Positions 31,652 to 40,132 of a stretch of 64,000 nucleotides of DNA are shown piece by piece. The notes beneath the pieces were generated by a model. That model saw only the letters and a list, made by a program, of their open reading frames with translations, searched no databases and was not told the origin of the DNA. Location of the stretch: NCBI GenBank assembly GCA_963745405.1, contig CAVUWY010000002.1, positions 1,798,001 to 1,862,000 of the forward strand, given 5' to 3'. The DNA is from C-114 sp963745405. GTDB taxonomy: Bacteria > Chloroflexota > Limnocylindria > Limnocylindrales > CSP1-4. How positions within the stretch are numbered: position 1 is the first letter of the stretch; each line of letters begins with the position of its first letter. The position numbers were made by a program, and so were the translations under genes.

Positions 31652-32551
31652 CTATCCGACGATCTGGCGGAGCGCGAACAGGACGTTCGCTGGCCGTTCA
31701 GCCAGTCTCCGCATGTACCACGGATACCAGGCCGGGCCATACGCGATCAGGTCGCTGACGAGGTAGCCCTTTGAGGCTAGGCGTCTTTGCTCGTCGACGC
31801 GGATCCCGTAGAGCATTTGGACCTCAAACGCCTGCGCCGACAACCCGAGCGCCCGCGCATGGAGAGCTAGCTGCTCGATGAGCGCGACGTCGTGCGTCCC
31901 GAGCCCGATGCGGATCGGCAGGCCGGCTGCCTTCGAGTTCAGCATGGTGACGGCCAACCCGACGTAGTTCGAATCGACCTCGCGCCGGCTGCGATAGGCG
32001 AGCACGGCGGGCTCGTCGTAAGCGCCCTTGACCAGTCGGATGACCGGATCGCGGGGGAGTAGGCGCGCTAGATCGCTCGCTGTTCGGTGCAGATACGCCT
32101 GGAGGCAGAGCCCAGCGTTGACGTGCTGGCCCTTGAGTCGTTCGTAGAAGGCGATGGTTCGCTCCGTGTAGGAGCTCCCCTCCATGTCTAACCAGACGAC
32201 ACCACCAGTTCGCGATGCGCGCTCCGCCAGCAGGCCCGTAAGGCTGAACGCGAGCTCCTCGTCAAAATCGAAACCGAGTTGGGTGAGCTTCACCGAGATC
32301 TCGCCTGGGATCTGTCGCGCCGCGATGTCATCGAGCAACCGCAGATAGTGGTCGGCTGTCGCGCGCGCCTCCTCTGCGCGGGCCACGTTCTCTCCGAGAC
32401 GTGTGAAGAGTGTGCGGATGCCCTCCTGACGGAACGACTCGGCCCTGGCTAGGGCTGCTTCCGGGTCCTCCCCGGGCATGAAGCGATGCACGGCTCGCCG
32501 TACAAATGGCAGACGCGGGATACGTTGACCAAGCCAGGCACTCCGAGCCAT
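31652..32551 (-). CDS. Proline dehydrogenase
   Basis: FAD enzyme oxidising proline to pyrroline-5-carboxylate; 299 aa, the usual length for the stand-alone bacterial form. Motifs are EISVKLTQLGFDFD, VWLDMEGSSYTERT, GLCLQAYLHRTASDL, IRLVKGAYDEP, IGLGTHDVALIEQL, FEVQMLYGIR, and a final YGPAWYPWYMRRLAERPAN. The ATG at 32551 gives the core; a TTG 12 codons upstream could add RTLLLWM-type residues. The open frame continues far upstream but that part is the antisense of another frame. No P5C dehydrogenase gene is adjacent. Confidence 0.93.
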   Translation of the reverse strand: MARSAWLGQRIPRLPFVRRAVHRFMPGEDPEAALARAESFRQEGIRTLFTRLGENVARAEEARATADHYLRLLDDIAARQIPGEISVKLTQLGFDFDEELAFSLTGLLAERASRTGGVVWLDMEGSSYTERTIAFYERLKGQHVNAGLCLQAYLHRTASDLARLLPRDPVIRLVKGAYDEPAVLAYRSRREVDSNYVGLAVTMLNSKAAGLPIRIGLGTHDVALIEQLALHARALGLSAQAFEVQMLYGIRVDEQRRLASKGYLVSDLIAYGPAWYPWYMRRLAERPANVLFALRQIVG

Positions 32552-32746
32552 CCACAGGAGCAACGTACGGAGCCACGTCGTTCTCAATGTCCGATCCCCA
32601 AGCCTTCTGGCCCAGCCGGGCCGCCAGCAGTGCGCATCTTGGACAAGATATCCGCTGTATCCCGCCCGGCCACCGTTGTCGTGTCGACGACTTAACGTAC
32701 GAGTCGGTCTCGGACTGGTTCCGCGACCACATTCACGGTCTCCGGT

Positions 32747-33187
32747 GTGGAAGTGCGCCAACACGTCGCGGCCATCGAGCGCGTCTACGGCATCCTTAGA
32801 GAGCTCGATGGCATCGACATCACACTTCTCTGGGCGGACTTGGATCTCAGGGACCCGGAGGCACTCGCGTCGTTCTCCGACGACGAGCTCATCTGGCTGG
32901 GCGACGTCCACGGGGATTCCTCGCACGAAGTAATCGGTTCGGACCTTGTGTTCACGGTCACGGTCACGGTCACAGGCGTGGAAGTGGGCTTGCGCGACTT
33001 CGTTGACGGGTATGTCAGCGAGTACTTGGAGCGAATCGACGAAGAGCTGATCTACGAAACCAAGGAGGGCCCACGTGAAGCCGGCCCTCCTTGCTGCCTC
33101 TGCCGTAGAGAAGCCAGCCGCCGAACGTGCTCGACATCCTGCTCGCGGAGCGGACGTGCGAGCCGAGGGAACACCTCGAGTGCCTGA
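32747..33187 (+). CDS. Hypothetical acidic protein, ends uncertain
   Basis: From a GTG at 32747 about 105 residues look natural and acidic: VRQHVAAIERVYGILRELDG, ITLLWADLDLRDPEALASFS, DDELIWLGDVHGDSS, FVDGYVSEYLERIDEELIYE. A short hexanucleotide repeat (GTCACG units) encodes TVTVTVT near residue 72. The last 30 codons turn basic and Cys-rich and overlap a hairpin-family copy, so the true end may have been lost. A protein-like stretch in another frame just upstream (LTYESVSDWFRDHIHG) hints at a frame break at the start. No family recognised. Confidence 0.35.
   Translation: MEVRQHVAAIERVYGILRELDGIDITLLWADLDLRDPEALASFSDDELIWLGDVHGDSSHEVIGSDLVFTVTVTVTGVEVGLRDFVDGYVSEYLERIDEELIYETKEGPREAGPPCCLCRREASRRTCSTSCSRSGRASRGNTSSA
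33131..33160. repeat. Hairpin-family copy
   Basis: TCGACATCCTGCTCGCGGAG continues CGGACGTGCG. The left arm is identical to the family core and the right arm imperfect. It interrupts the C-terminal codons of the doubtful gene at 32747-33187, as if inserted there. Confidence 0.45.
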
Positions 33188-33261
33188 AGGCACATCGGTC
33201 GTCAGGATCCGAACGCCAGCGAACAAGCGAGCGGGCGTGATCAGGGCCGTAGCATGTCGAC

Positions 33262-33705
33262 GTGGGAGACGTCGGCCTGGCGGTCGCGATCATCGGCATC
33301 GGCGTCACGATCATCGTGGTGGCGATCGGGCTCTATATGTCGCTGCGATGGACACGTTCGGCTCGTCACCGACGCCGCCGGCGGGATCCGCTCCGAGTCG
33401 TGATCTCGCCGCATCCGCTACGGGACGACGCCGTCATCGTCTCCGTGAGCAACCACGGCGATGAGAAGCGCGTACTCCGGTGGTGCGCTCTCAGGGCCAG
33501 CGACAGCGGCGTACACCTCGGTCCCGACATCCACGAGACTCCGCTCCGACCGGGCGACGGGGCAACATTCCTTCTCGAGCGCGGTGGGATGCCGGCATCC
33601 GGAGTCCGCTGGACCAGACTCCAAGTGTTCGATGATCGGGGACGCCACGCGACCGCTCCGATCCCACGCCCCTTGTCCAAGTGCCTGGAGCGCCCAGCCA
33701 CCTGA
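33262..33705 (+). CDS. Hypothetical membrane-anchored protein
   Basis: 147 aa. One N-terminal membrane helix (VGLAVAIIGIGVTIIVVAIG, about residues 4-26) is followed by an Arg-rich stop-transfer segment, then a soluble domain of about 100 residues with beta-type strands: LRVVISPHPLRDDAVIVSVS, LRWCALRASDSGVHLG, TFLLERGGMPASGVRWTRLQ. Topology would be N-out with the domain in the cytoplasm. The GTG at 33262 is the only reasonable start. Not recognised as a family. Confidence 0.6.
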   Translation: MGDVGLAVAIIGIGVTIIVVAIGLYMSLRWTRSARHRRRRRDPLRVVISPHPLRDDAVIVSVSNHGDEKRVLRWCALRASDSGVHLGPDIHETPLRPGDGATFLLERGGMPASGVRWTRLQVFDDRGRHATAPIPRPLSKCLERPAT

Positions 33706-34112
33706 CTGCTGCCCGCCCGGACGGAGGTTGCACGATGGGGCCGCCTTCCCGTCTGTCGTGATGCCGCGCCCGTTAGCAGCACCCAATGCGAGCTTCTCCA
33801 CCCGGGCGCCGCCGTTGACGCCCCGGCGCGGACCGGGTGGGAGCGTTTGTCCTACTGCCGCGGTTCTCTGGCGGAGCGCGTCGATGCCTAGGCAGGCACT
33901 GCCGGATGTTCGGGCCGACCGCCCTGGCAATGGGGCCGCGCGAGACCACGGCTCGTCTCCCGCCGGCTCGGTGCCCGGACTGGCCGATGATGGGATCCGG
34001 CCTCGGACTGGATCGCCGAGCACCGCGCAACTTGAGCCTCGTCGGTTGTGCGGAGCCTTCGCCTTGCGGCCGGGCGTACGATTCCCGGGTCCGTAGAGAC
34101 GACTCGACAAGC
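33706..34112. other. 400-base region with no supported gene
   Basis: Several long frames exist on both strands but all read as Arg/Pro/Gly-rich low complexity and overlap one another. I see no hairpin-family copy, promoter or RNA gene. Confidence 0.4.
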
Positions 34113-34580
34113 ATGGGGGCTAGAACCACGAGGGTGCGGGGACGCTACAACGACCCCGCCGGATCATTCCCGGCGGACGCCCGGCAGCGAGACGGCGTCG
34201 CGTTCAGCTCTCGCGTCGTTGCGAGTCGTCCCCGCACCCGTCGAAGTGCCGCCGAACCCCTGGATGAGGCGGGGCCCATTCATGCCGGTAGCGCGAATTC
34301 GGCCGACGTGGCCGGATCGCACTTGGCAGCTCCAGCAGTCGAGGCTGCGGCACTGGTCGGAGTCGTCCTCGTGGCCGCGAGCGTTCTGCCCATCCTCCTG
34401 ATCGGAGGGGTGGTAGCCGCGGCGTTCCTCCTTCGAGCGTCGCACCGAAGCCAGGGATCGCGATCCGGGGACGGATTCCTTCGATACTTCGGGAGCGGCT
34501 TCCTTCCATACGACGACCGTGTGCCTTGGCCGCGTGGCGTCCAGGAGGACGACGACTTCCGCTGGCACTGGACGGAGTAG
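34113..34580 (+). CDS. Hypothetical single-pass membrane protein
   Basis: 155 aa from the ATG at 34113. One strong membrane helix, LVGVVLVAASVLPILLIGGV (about residues 92-115), precedes a short tail, FLRYFGSGFLPYDDRVPWPR, then GVQEDDDFRWHWTE, rich in aromatic and acidic residues. The tail pattern (GFxPYxxxxWPxGVQExDxxxW) looks conserved rather than random. The first 80 residues are low complexity, and the start may lie further in. Function unknown. Confidence 0.5.
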   Translation: MGARTTRVRGRYNDPAGSFPADARQRDGVAFSSRVVASRPRTRRSAAEPLDEAGPIHAGSANSADVAGSHLAAPAVEAAALVGVVLVAASVLPILLIGGVVAAAFLLRASHRSQGSRSGDGFLRYFGSGFLPYDDRVPWPRGVQEDDDFRWHWTE

Positions 34581-34637
34581 GAGCGGCGTCGCCGGGCATA
34601 GCCCCAGGTCGCCGGTATTCGATTTGACCTGAGATCC

Positions 34638-34680
34638 GCGACATCCGGCCTTGCCCGCAGACACCCAGCCCGCCGAGCTC
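34638..34680. repeat. Hairpin-family copy with tRNA-Gly-like extension
   Basis: GCGACATCCGGCCTTGCCCG continues CAGACACCCAGCCCGCCGAG. Aligned with tRNA-Gly antisense (GCGACATTCTGCTTGGGAAG, then CAGACACTCTGCCAGCTGAG) the order of blocks is the same. It lies between convergent genes with stops at 34580 and 34844, a 263-base gap with nothing else recognised. Confidence 0.55.
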
Positions 34681-34843
34681 GCCCGCTAAGGAGGCCCAAC
34701 GTCGAGTGGGTGATGGGCATCGTGAGCTGGACGTGACGATCCCGTGCGGTTGTCCGTGCCGACCGCATCCGAGAGGGTCCTTCCGCTGGGGCGTCTCGGT
34801 GACGATCGCCTACCGGGTCGGCTGACTTCGCGTTCGTATCGGC

Positions 34844-35722
34844 TCAAACGAAGCGGACGACGGCGAGCGTCCCGACGATGAGCGAGTACACGGCGAAGGG
34901 CAGGAGGGTCCCGGTCCTGAAGTAGCGTGTTAGGAAGCGAACCGATAAGTACGCGGCGATCGCCGCCGCGATGCTCCCCGCGAGGACCTGGCCGCCGACA
35001 CCCGCTCCGTTGGGACCGAGGAGGTCGGGGAGCTTGTAGAGGCCTGCGGCGAGGATCACCGGTGTCGCGAGGAGGAACGAGAAGTTCGCCGCATCCTCAT
35101 GATCGAGTCCCTGGGCGAGCCCGGCGACCATCGTGATTCCCGAGCGACTGATCCCAGGCAGCAGGGCGAACACCTGGGTGACCCCGATGACCAAGGCTTC
35201 TCGAGCATGGAGCGTGGACATCGGTCGGTCGATCGCCGTCCCGCCCTCGGCCCCAGCGGCTCGACCGCGGACGACGGCCCGCCGGCGGATCCATTCGCCG
35301 ACAAGGAGGATCACCCCATTGAGGATGAGGAACCCGGCGGCCGCGAGCGGCTTCGCGAAGAGGACCCGGAGGGCGTGCTCCAACAGCAATCCGGTCAGGC
35401 CCGCGGGGATCGTGGCGACGATGAGCAACCAGCCGAGACGCGCATCCGGCGTCTCGATCCGTCGATCGCGGAGCGAGCCCGCCACCCCACCCACGATCCG
35501 GGCCCACGTCGATCGGTAGAACACGAGGAGGGCGAGCGCCGTCGCGACGTGCAGCCCGACGAGGAAGGCGAGGAAGTACGACTCGGTCGCCGACTGGGCC
35601 GCGACGAGGTCGTCCCAGCCGAGCAGCTTGGGCAGGATCACCGAGTGACCGAGGCTCGAGATCGGGAACAGCTCAGTGACGCCCTGCAGCACGCCGAGGA
35701 CGATCGCCTGGAGGTAGGTCAT
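34844..35722 (-). CDS. uppP: Undecaprenyl-diphosphatase
   Basis: Integral membrane phosphatase (BacA/UppP) recycling the C55 lipid carrier for cell-wall synthesis and conferring bacitracin tolerance. 292 aa with about eight helices. Both active-site signatures are present: the Glu-rich QGVTELFPISSLGH near the N-terminus (usual form QGxTEFLPISSxxH) and PGISRSGITMVAGL near residue 185. The loop between helices 4 and 5 is a little longer than usual (RGRAAGAEGGTAIDRPM). The ATG at 35722 is clear. Monocistronic. Confidence 0.96.
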   Translation of the reverse strand: MTYLQAIVLGVLQGVTELFPISSLGHSVILPKLLGWDDLVAAQSATESYFLAFLVGLHVATALALLVFYRSTWARIVGGVAGSLRDRRIETPDARLGWLLIVATIPAGLTGLLLEHALRVLFAKPLAAAGFLILNGVILLVGEWIRRRAVVRGRAAGAEGGTAIDRPMSTLHAREALVIGVTQVFALLPGISRSGITMVAGLAQGLDHEDAANFSFLLATPVILAAGLYKLPDLLGPNGAGVGGQVLAGSIAAAIAAYLSVRFLTRYFRTGTLLPFAVYSLIVGTLAVVRFV

Positions 35723-35836
35723 CGCGGCAGCCTACCCGGACCGGATCGATGGCTGCACTGAGCCGGACGAGCGACGGACAGACATCTCCCTCACCGCCCG
35801 GACCTCTTCTCGGTCTTTCGCCGAGTCCGGGTCGAG

Positions 35837-35962
35837 CTATTCGAGGGAGATGCTCTCCCGGCGCCGTCGCTCCTTGGGCATCGGCTTGCGGTCGAGCCGG
35901 TCGATCCAGTGATCGAGGAATGACCGCGCGGCGAGCAGCTGCTCTCTCCGGGCGGTGCGCAT
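35837..35962 (-). CDS. Possible 41-residue basic protein
   Basis: Reads MRTARREQLLAARSFLDHWI, then DRLDRKPMPKERRRRESISL and E. The first half would make an amphipathic helix with aromatic residues and the tail is strongly basic, unlike the random Arg/Pro/Gly frames around it. No ribosome site is clear and no family is known to me. The rest of the gap from 35723 to 36050 shows only the leader of the SRPBCC gene. Confidence 0.3.
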   Translation of the reverse strand: MRTARREQLLAARSFLDHWIDRLDRKPMPKERRRRESISLE

Positions 35963-36050
35963 GTGGTCTGACCGATGGGGACGCACGGCGACCGGCCCGG
36001 CGTATCGTTGTCCCGACCAGGAGCACGAGAGCACCAACGAGGGAGGAGCC

Positions 36051-36491
36051 ATGCCGGTGGCGCGACACGCCGTAACGATCCAGCGTCCAGCGGACGTGGT
36101 GTTCCCGTTCATCGCCGATGGCCTCAATGGGCCGAAATGGCGGTCCGGGATCATCGACATCGCCCTTGTGTCAGGTTCGGGCGTGGGCGCGGTATACAAG
36201 CAGGGCGTCAAGGGACCGGGTGGCCGTCGGGTCGACGCCGACTATCGCGTGACGCAGTACGAGCCGAACGAGCGGCTCGCGTTCGAGGCGATCGCCGGCC
36301 CGGTGCGGCCCACCGGCGAGTACACACTCGAAGAGGCCGCCGGGGGGACTCGTCTGACGTTCTCGCTACACGCGGAGCTGAGCGGCATCAAGAAGCTGCT
36401 CATGGGCGGGCCGGTGCAGAAGACGATGGACGCGGAGGTCGCGGCGACCGAGCGCCTTAAGCAGCTCCTCGAGTCGACACCGGAACCGTAA
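36051..36491 (+). CDS. SRPBCC-family protein
   Basis: 146 aa. The START-like pattern begins HAVTIQRPADVVFPFIADGL, then NGPKWRSGI, GVGAVYKQGVKGPGGRRVDA, RVTQYEPNERLAFEAIAGPV, RPTGEYTLEEAAGGTRLTFS and a final helix DAEVAATERLKQLLES. It resembles the polyketide cyclase/dehydrase and carbon-monoxide-dehydrogenase-G-like branch. The ATG at 36051 has GGGAGGAG upstream, so the longer frame from 35955 is rejected. Ligand unknown. Monocistronic. Confidence 0.88.
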   Translation: MPVARHAVTIQRPADVVFPFIADGLNGPKWRSGIIDIALVSGSGVGAVYKQGVKGPGGRRVDADYRVTQYEPNERLAFEAIAGPVRPTGEYTLEEAAGGTRLTFSLHAELSGIKKLLMGGPVQKTMDAEVAATERLKQLLESTPEP

Positions 36492-36887
36492 CGGCTACAT
36501 CGACCCGGCAATCAGTACGTGGTCGTGCGCTGCGCAAGTGGCACCCGATCGTCTACCAGATGCCGGCCCCAGCCGGCTTGTGCGGTGCTATGAGGATCGG
36601 CGATACGTTGGCTGGGTTGGTCGCGGTCTCGGCTTCGTGCTTGAAGGGCGCCAGTATCGCCCCGTCGCCGCAATTCGGCTGGTGACTCCGTTGACCCGCT
36701 CAAGGCGTGGGGCGCGGCGGACCTCGCGACGAGCGGCGGCCCGCGGGGACGCTCAGGGTGCGAACGACACGACAGGACTGATCGCCGGCCGAGGAAGACG
36801 AGCTGTCCCGTTCGGGCGGGCGGCACTGAGCGATCGCAAGCGCCCGAAAGGACCCTGTTCGATCGCGACACCTCGTAGGATGAGCCG
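36492..36887. other. 400-base intergenic region, no gene supported
   Basis: Frames on both strands are low-complexity and lack starts with ribosome sites. No hairpin-family copy is visible. The last 50 bases before 36888 would hold the promoter of the next gene, but I cannot point to clear boxes. Confidence 0.4.
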
Positions 36888-37382
36888 ATGGCGCACCTTG
36901 TCGACGGCCTCGACGTCGACGGCCCTGTCCTGGCCGAGCTGTTCGTGGTCTGGCTCCAGGGCGGCCAGGTCGAGCTGACCGGGCCATGCGGTGCCGCCCC
37001 GTGGCTGATCGAGGTCAGCGAAACCGAACATCCCGTGGAGGCCGTTGCGCGCGTCGTCCGGGACGTCCTCGGCGACCCGATCCTCGTTCACTCCACGTCG
37101 TGGCGGCGTGACCGGGAGGCCTTGATCCTGAGTTTCGTCGTCGTCATCGAGCCGGGCCTCGTCGGCTCGATGGAGAGCGTGCCACTGGGGCGGAGCGGCC
37201 TCGCCCGGGGCGGGGCCATCGCGGCTCCACGGGACGTTCGGTTCGAGCAGGTCGTGGAGCACGGCCTCCGCCACATGGCATGGCTCGCCGAGGACGACCC
37301 GGTGGCCGCGGCCGAGCTTCCCTCGGACTGGCATCGTGCCCTCGCCGAATACGTCCCCGAGCCGTTCCGCAACCTCGGCTGA
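36888..37382 (+). CDS. Conserved hypothetical protein (NUDIX-like pattern, uncertain)
   Basis: 164 aa. Segments LVDGLDVDGPVLAELFVVWL, then WLIEVSETEHPVEAVARVVR, DVLGDPILVHSTSWRRDREA, LILSFVVVIEPGLVG and EHGLRHMAWLAEDDPVAAAE alternate strands and helices. A helix carrying EHPVEAVARVVRDVLGDP followed by a strand faintly resembles NUDIX-fold proteins, but the REUxEE box is missing, so activity cannot be claimed. It shares an operon with the DUF1059-like gene 12 bases downstream. Confidence 0.7.
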   Translation: MAHLVDGLDVDGPVLAELFVVWLQGGQVELTGPCGAAPWLIEVSETEHPVEAVARVVRDVLGDPILVHSTSWRRDREALILSFVVVIEPGLVGSMESVPLGRSGLARGGAIAAPRDVRFEQVVEHGLRHMAWLAEDDPVAAAELPSDWHRALAEYVPEPFRNLG

Positions 37383-37394
37383 CAGGAGGAGACC

Positions 37395-37589
37395 ATGACC
37401 CAAGAAGCGCTGACCGTCCGCTGCGCCTGCGGGTGGGTCACCATAGGCACGGAAGCGGACGTCGTTCTCGCGACGATCGAGCACGGCCGGAGATCGCACA
37501 ACATGGAGGCGACGCGCGAGCAGGTACTCGCGATGGCGGTCCGGTCGGACGTCGACGAGCCCGCGCCGACCAAGTCCGGCGCGTCCTGA
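37395..37589 (+). CDS. DUF1059-like small protein
   Basis: 64 aa. The pattern LTVRCACGWVTIGTEADVVL, then ATIEHGRRSHNMEATREQVL, matches DUF1059 proteins: paired cysteines in C-x-C near the start, a Trp, and a His-containing helix EHGRxxHxMExTxEQ. The Cys/His set suggests a small metal site. AGGAGGAG precedes the ATG. It ends 12 bases after its operon partner begins to be translated apart, with no further gene on this strand until 40133. Confidence 0.8.
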   Translation: MTQEALTVRCACGWVTIGTEADVVLATIEHGRRSHNMEATREQVLAMAVRSDVDEPAPTKSGAS

Positions 37590-37688
37590 CTCATACCTCG
37601 ACCGACCACCCACGACGAACCCGGCGGCCGTACTCCCTCGCGAGAGTTCGACGCCGGTGAGCTCTTGCCGAATGCCGTACGGCGGGTG

Positions 37689-38066
37689 CTATGCGAAGAA
37701 GGACGTGATCGCCGCGGTGTCGTCGGAGAAGGCCCAACGCTCGGTCACCCGGCCGTCGCTGATGTGGTAGATCTCCGCCGTTCGATAGGTCATCGTCTTG
37801 CCGTTCCGGGTGGCCGTCGCCTCGACGAGCGCGATCGCATGGTCGTCGCTCGCCAGCACGTCGTGGAGCGTCCCCATGATCTCGTAGTCCGCGCTCCCGC
37901 CGGGCCCCGAGGCCCGCAGCGCTTCCTTGCCGCGTTTCGGTTCCGCCCGACCGATCTCGTGCCAGATGACGTCGTCGGCGATCAAGGCGTCGAGCTTCGC
38001 CATATCCCCCTGATCGAACGCGTCGGTCAGTTCGCGCGCCACCCGCTCGTTGTCGGCCTGACTCAT
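37689..38066 (-). CDS. SnoaL-like (NTF2-fold) protein
   Basis: 125 aa. Typical pattern: NERVARELTDAFDQGDMAKL, DALIADDVIWHEIGRAEPKR, then VLASDDHAIALVEATATRNG, TYRTAEIYHISDGRVTERWA and FSDDTAAITSFF. A His/Asp pair in the cavity (VIWHE, AIYH) is seen in several limonene-epoxide-hydrolase-like relatives, but no substrate is known. GGAGGA lies before the ATG at 38066; the much longer open frame upstream is antisense of the oxidoreductase region and is not coding. Confidence 0.85.
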   Translation of the reverse strand: MSQADNERVARELTDAFDQGDMAKLDALIADDVIWHEIGRAEPKRGKEALRASGPGGSADYEIMGTLHDVLASDDHAIALVEATATRNGKTMTYRTAEIYHISDGRVTERWAFSDDTAAITSFFA

Positions 38067-38246
38067 CGATGAATCCTCCGATCGTGGCGGCCCACTACGC
38101 TGCGCGTGGCGAGCCACACGGAGCGGCCGTCCTGTCTGGCTATTGTGCAGCGAGAACGCCATCAGGACACGAGACCGCCCGAGGAGTCTCACACTCACGA
38201 GCGATCGGGTCCACCGTCCCGATCCCGCCTCGAACCCGTGCTGGAG

Positions 38247-38279
38247 GTCGACATCCTCCCTGCGGGGCAGGACGTCGAC
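38247..38279. repeat. Hairpin-family copy with GTCGAC ends
   Basis: GTCGACATCCT at 38247-38257 pairs with AGGACGTCGAC at 38269-38279 with one mismatch, and CCCTGCGGGG extends the stem. It lies in the 296-base gap between the SnoaL gene start (38066) and the oxidoreductase stop (38363), just downstream of the latter. Nothing else in the gap is recognisable. Confidence 0.65.
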
Positions 38280-38362
38280 TGCTGGCTCGTAGCCGCGGTG
38301 GCGTGGCTCGCCCGCATCGTCGCCGAGTGACACACGGTCAGGCGATCCTGCTCTGCGGCGCG

Positions 38363-40021
38363 TCAATTGGCGGTGACGAAGATCCGATGGTGGCCGCGCG
38401 CCCCGTCGGGCGGTGGATCGCTCATCTCGGCTGTCTGCACATCGCCCGTTCCGTCGGTCGCGCGGACCTCGATGCTGTGGCGGCCGGCGGTCGCCGTCCA
38501 CTGGACCAGCCACTGGACCCACGTCGCGTTCGAGATCGGCCGACTGATCGGAGCCTTCTGCCACGCACCATCGTCGAAACGCACCTCGACCTTGGCGATC
38601 GCGCGGTCCGGTGCCCAGGCGACGCCCGCCACCGCGACGGGGCCGACGGCGATGTCGTCGCCGTTCGTTGGGATATCGATCCGCGACTGGGTGAGGATCG
38701 GCGCGTCCTTCGCCCAGCCGAGCGGCACCCAGTAGCCATCGACCGCCTCGCGGGTCGTGAGCTCGATCGAACGCAGCCACTTGGTCGCCGAGACGTAGCC
38801 ATACAGGCCTGGCACGATGAGCCTCGCGGGGTAGCCGTGATCCGCCGGGAGAACATCCCGGTTCATCCCGACCGCGACCATCGGCTCGCGCTCCGGGGCC
38901 ATCGCCCACTCGGTCGGAAAGCCCACCGTGAAATCGTCCACCGACCGTCCGACGATCTGTGTGGCGCCGGCCTGGACCCCCGCCATATCGAGGAGGTCCT
39001 TGAGCCGCACGCCGGTCCAGAGGGCGTTCCCGACGAGGTTCCCGCCGACGGGGTTGCTCACGCACGCGATCGTCACGTACTGCTCGAAGAGTGGAAGCGT
39101 GAGGAGCTGCTCGTAGGTGAGGGAGAACGGTCGATCGACCATCCCCTTGACGTCGAGCTTCCAGGTCGACACATCGACCTGTGGGACGAGGAGTGCCGTG
39201 TCGATCCGGTAGAAGCGATCGTTCGGCATCACGAGCGGTGTGAGGCCGGGGGTCGAGAGGATCTGGTCCGGGGTGAGCCTCGGAACGCTCTGGAGCGCGA
39301 CCGGGAGCCGCGAAGTGCTCACGACGCCGGTCGGATGGTGCGCATCGACGAGGGCACGGCCAAGACTTCCTGCCACGATCGCACCGCCGAGGGTTCCGGC
39401 GCTCGCGATGAGGAAGCGGCGCCGATCCCAGTCGGGCATCGTCGACCCGGCCGGCGGAAGCCGAGGAATGTGGTCTGACTCACCGGACCGGCTGGCCCGC
39501 GCGGACACGGCCGCTGCCCTGGTCGGTCCGAAGCGCAGGAGGGTCCGAAGCGCGACCAGGCCAACGCCGACGGCAAGGACGGAATTCACGACGGCCAGGG
39601 CCGGCGAGGAGAGCGGCTCGCGGAGGGCGGCGATGCAGCCGACCGCACCGAACCCGACGAATACCGCGGCGCCCCACCACCATCGCCGTGCGGCGAGCAT
39701 TCCCGCAGCTGCGGCGACGACGATCGCGACGAGCACGACGAGGAGATTGAGGGCGAGCTTGTCGTTCGTTCCGAACAGGCTGACGACCGCGTCCTTCGCC
39801 CCGGGCGGCTGGAGGTCGATGACCGATGATCCGATCGCGATGACGAGCGAGGGGGCGCCCCCGACGAGGCCGGCGAACAGCTCCGCGACGCCGATCGCGA
39901 GACCGGCCGCAACGGCACCGGCGACTGCCGCCGGCCACGCGGGTGCCCCGCCGCGCCGAGCCCGCGACGCCGGCGCAGCACCGGCGATCACAGGCTGGGT
40001 GGGCAGATCAGATCGCTCCAT
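38363..40021 (-). CDS. Membrane-anchored molybdopterin-dependent oxidoreductase (sulfite-oxidase family)
   Basis: 552 aa. Residues 1-180 hold four to five membrane helices (AVAGAVAAGLAIGVAELFAG, LALNLLVVLVAIVVAAAAGM and others). An internal twin-arginine-type signal follows (DWDRRRFLIASAGTLGGAIV, about 205-225). The molybdopterin domain then has PNDRFYRIDTALLVPQVDVS, WKLDVKGMVDRP, TIACVSNPVGGNLVGNALWT with the cysteine that ligates molybdenum, and PGLYGYVSATKWLRSIEL. A C-terminal Mo-co dimerisation (Ig-like) domain includes VEVRFDDGAWQKAP. The active site faces the outside. It is divergent from the DM13/two-component/CcdA genes. A partial decayed copy lies near 26.5 kb. Confidence 0.94.
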   Translation of the reverse strand: MERSDLPTQPVIAGAAPASRARRGGAPAWPAAVAGAVAAGLAIGVAELFAGLVGGAPSLVIAIGSSVIDLQPPGAKDAVVSLFGTNDKLALNLLVVLVAIVVAAAAGMLAARRWWWGAAVFVGFGAVGCIAALREPLSSPALAVVNSVLAVGVGLVALRTLLRFGPTRAAAVSARASRSGESDHIPRLPPAGSTMPDWDRRRFLIASAGTLGGAIVAGSLGRALVDAHHPTGVVSTSRLPVALQSVPRLTPDQILSTPGLTPLVMPNDRFYRIDTALLVPQVDVSTWKLDVKGMVDRPFSLTYEQLLTLPLFEQYVTIACVSNPVGGNLVGNALWTGVRLKDLLDMAGVQAGATQIVGRSVDDFTVGFPTEWAMAPEREPMVAVGMNRDVLPADHGYPARLIVPGLYGYVSATKWLRSIELTTREAVDGYWVPLGWAKDAPILTQSRIDIPTNGDDIAVGPVAVAGVAWAPDRAIAKVEVRFDDGAWQKAPISRPISNATWVQWLVQWTATAGRHSIEVRATDGTGDVQTAEMSDPPPDGARGHHRIFVTAN

Positions 40022-40064
40022 GGCGGGACCGTAGCGCTCACATGTGACGGACCGATGTCAGTCT

Positions 40065-40080
40065 CGTCATCGGGCTGTCA
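40065..40080 (+). promoter_or_regulatory. Candidate response-regulator site CGTCATCGGGCTGTCA
   Basis: Two YGTCA half-sites spaced 11 bases apart, upstream of the DM13 lipoprotein gene. Almost the same 16 bases (CGTCATCGTCCTGTCA) occur at 42683-42698 upstream of the CcdA-thioredoxin gene. More YGTCA copies flank it at 40056 and 40089. OmpR-family regulators bind such direct repeats, and one is encoded at 40772. The spacing to the divergent oxidoreductase gene (ATG at 40021) means it could serve both directions. Confidence 0.5.
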
Positions 40081-40132
40081 TAGACGACCGTCAGGCTCCG
40101 CGGCCCAACCCTCAGTGAGTCAAGGAGTCGAC

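Noticed and set aside
31652..33226. 524-aa minus frame as a long proline dehydrogenase
   Set aside because: The family core begins at 32551. The upstream 225 residues are antisense of another frame and have no homology pattern.
38069..39478. 469-aa plus-strand open frame
   Set aside because: Antisense of the molybdopterin oxidoreductase. Random Arg/Asp/Gly-rich sequence.
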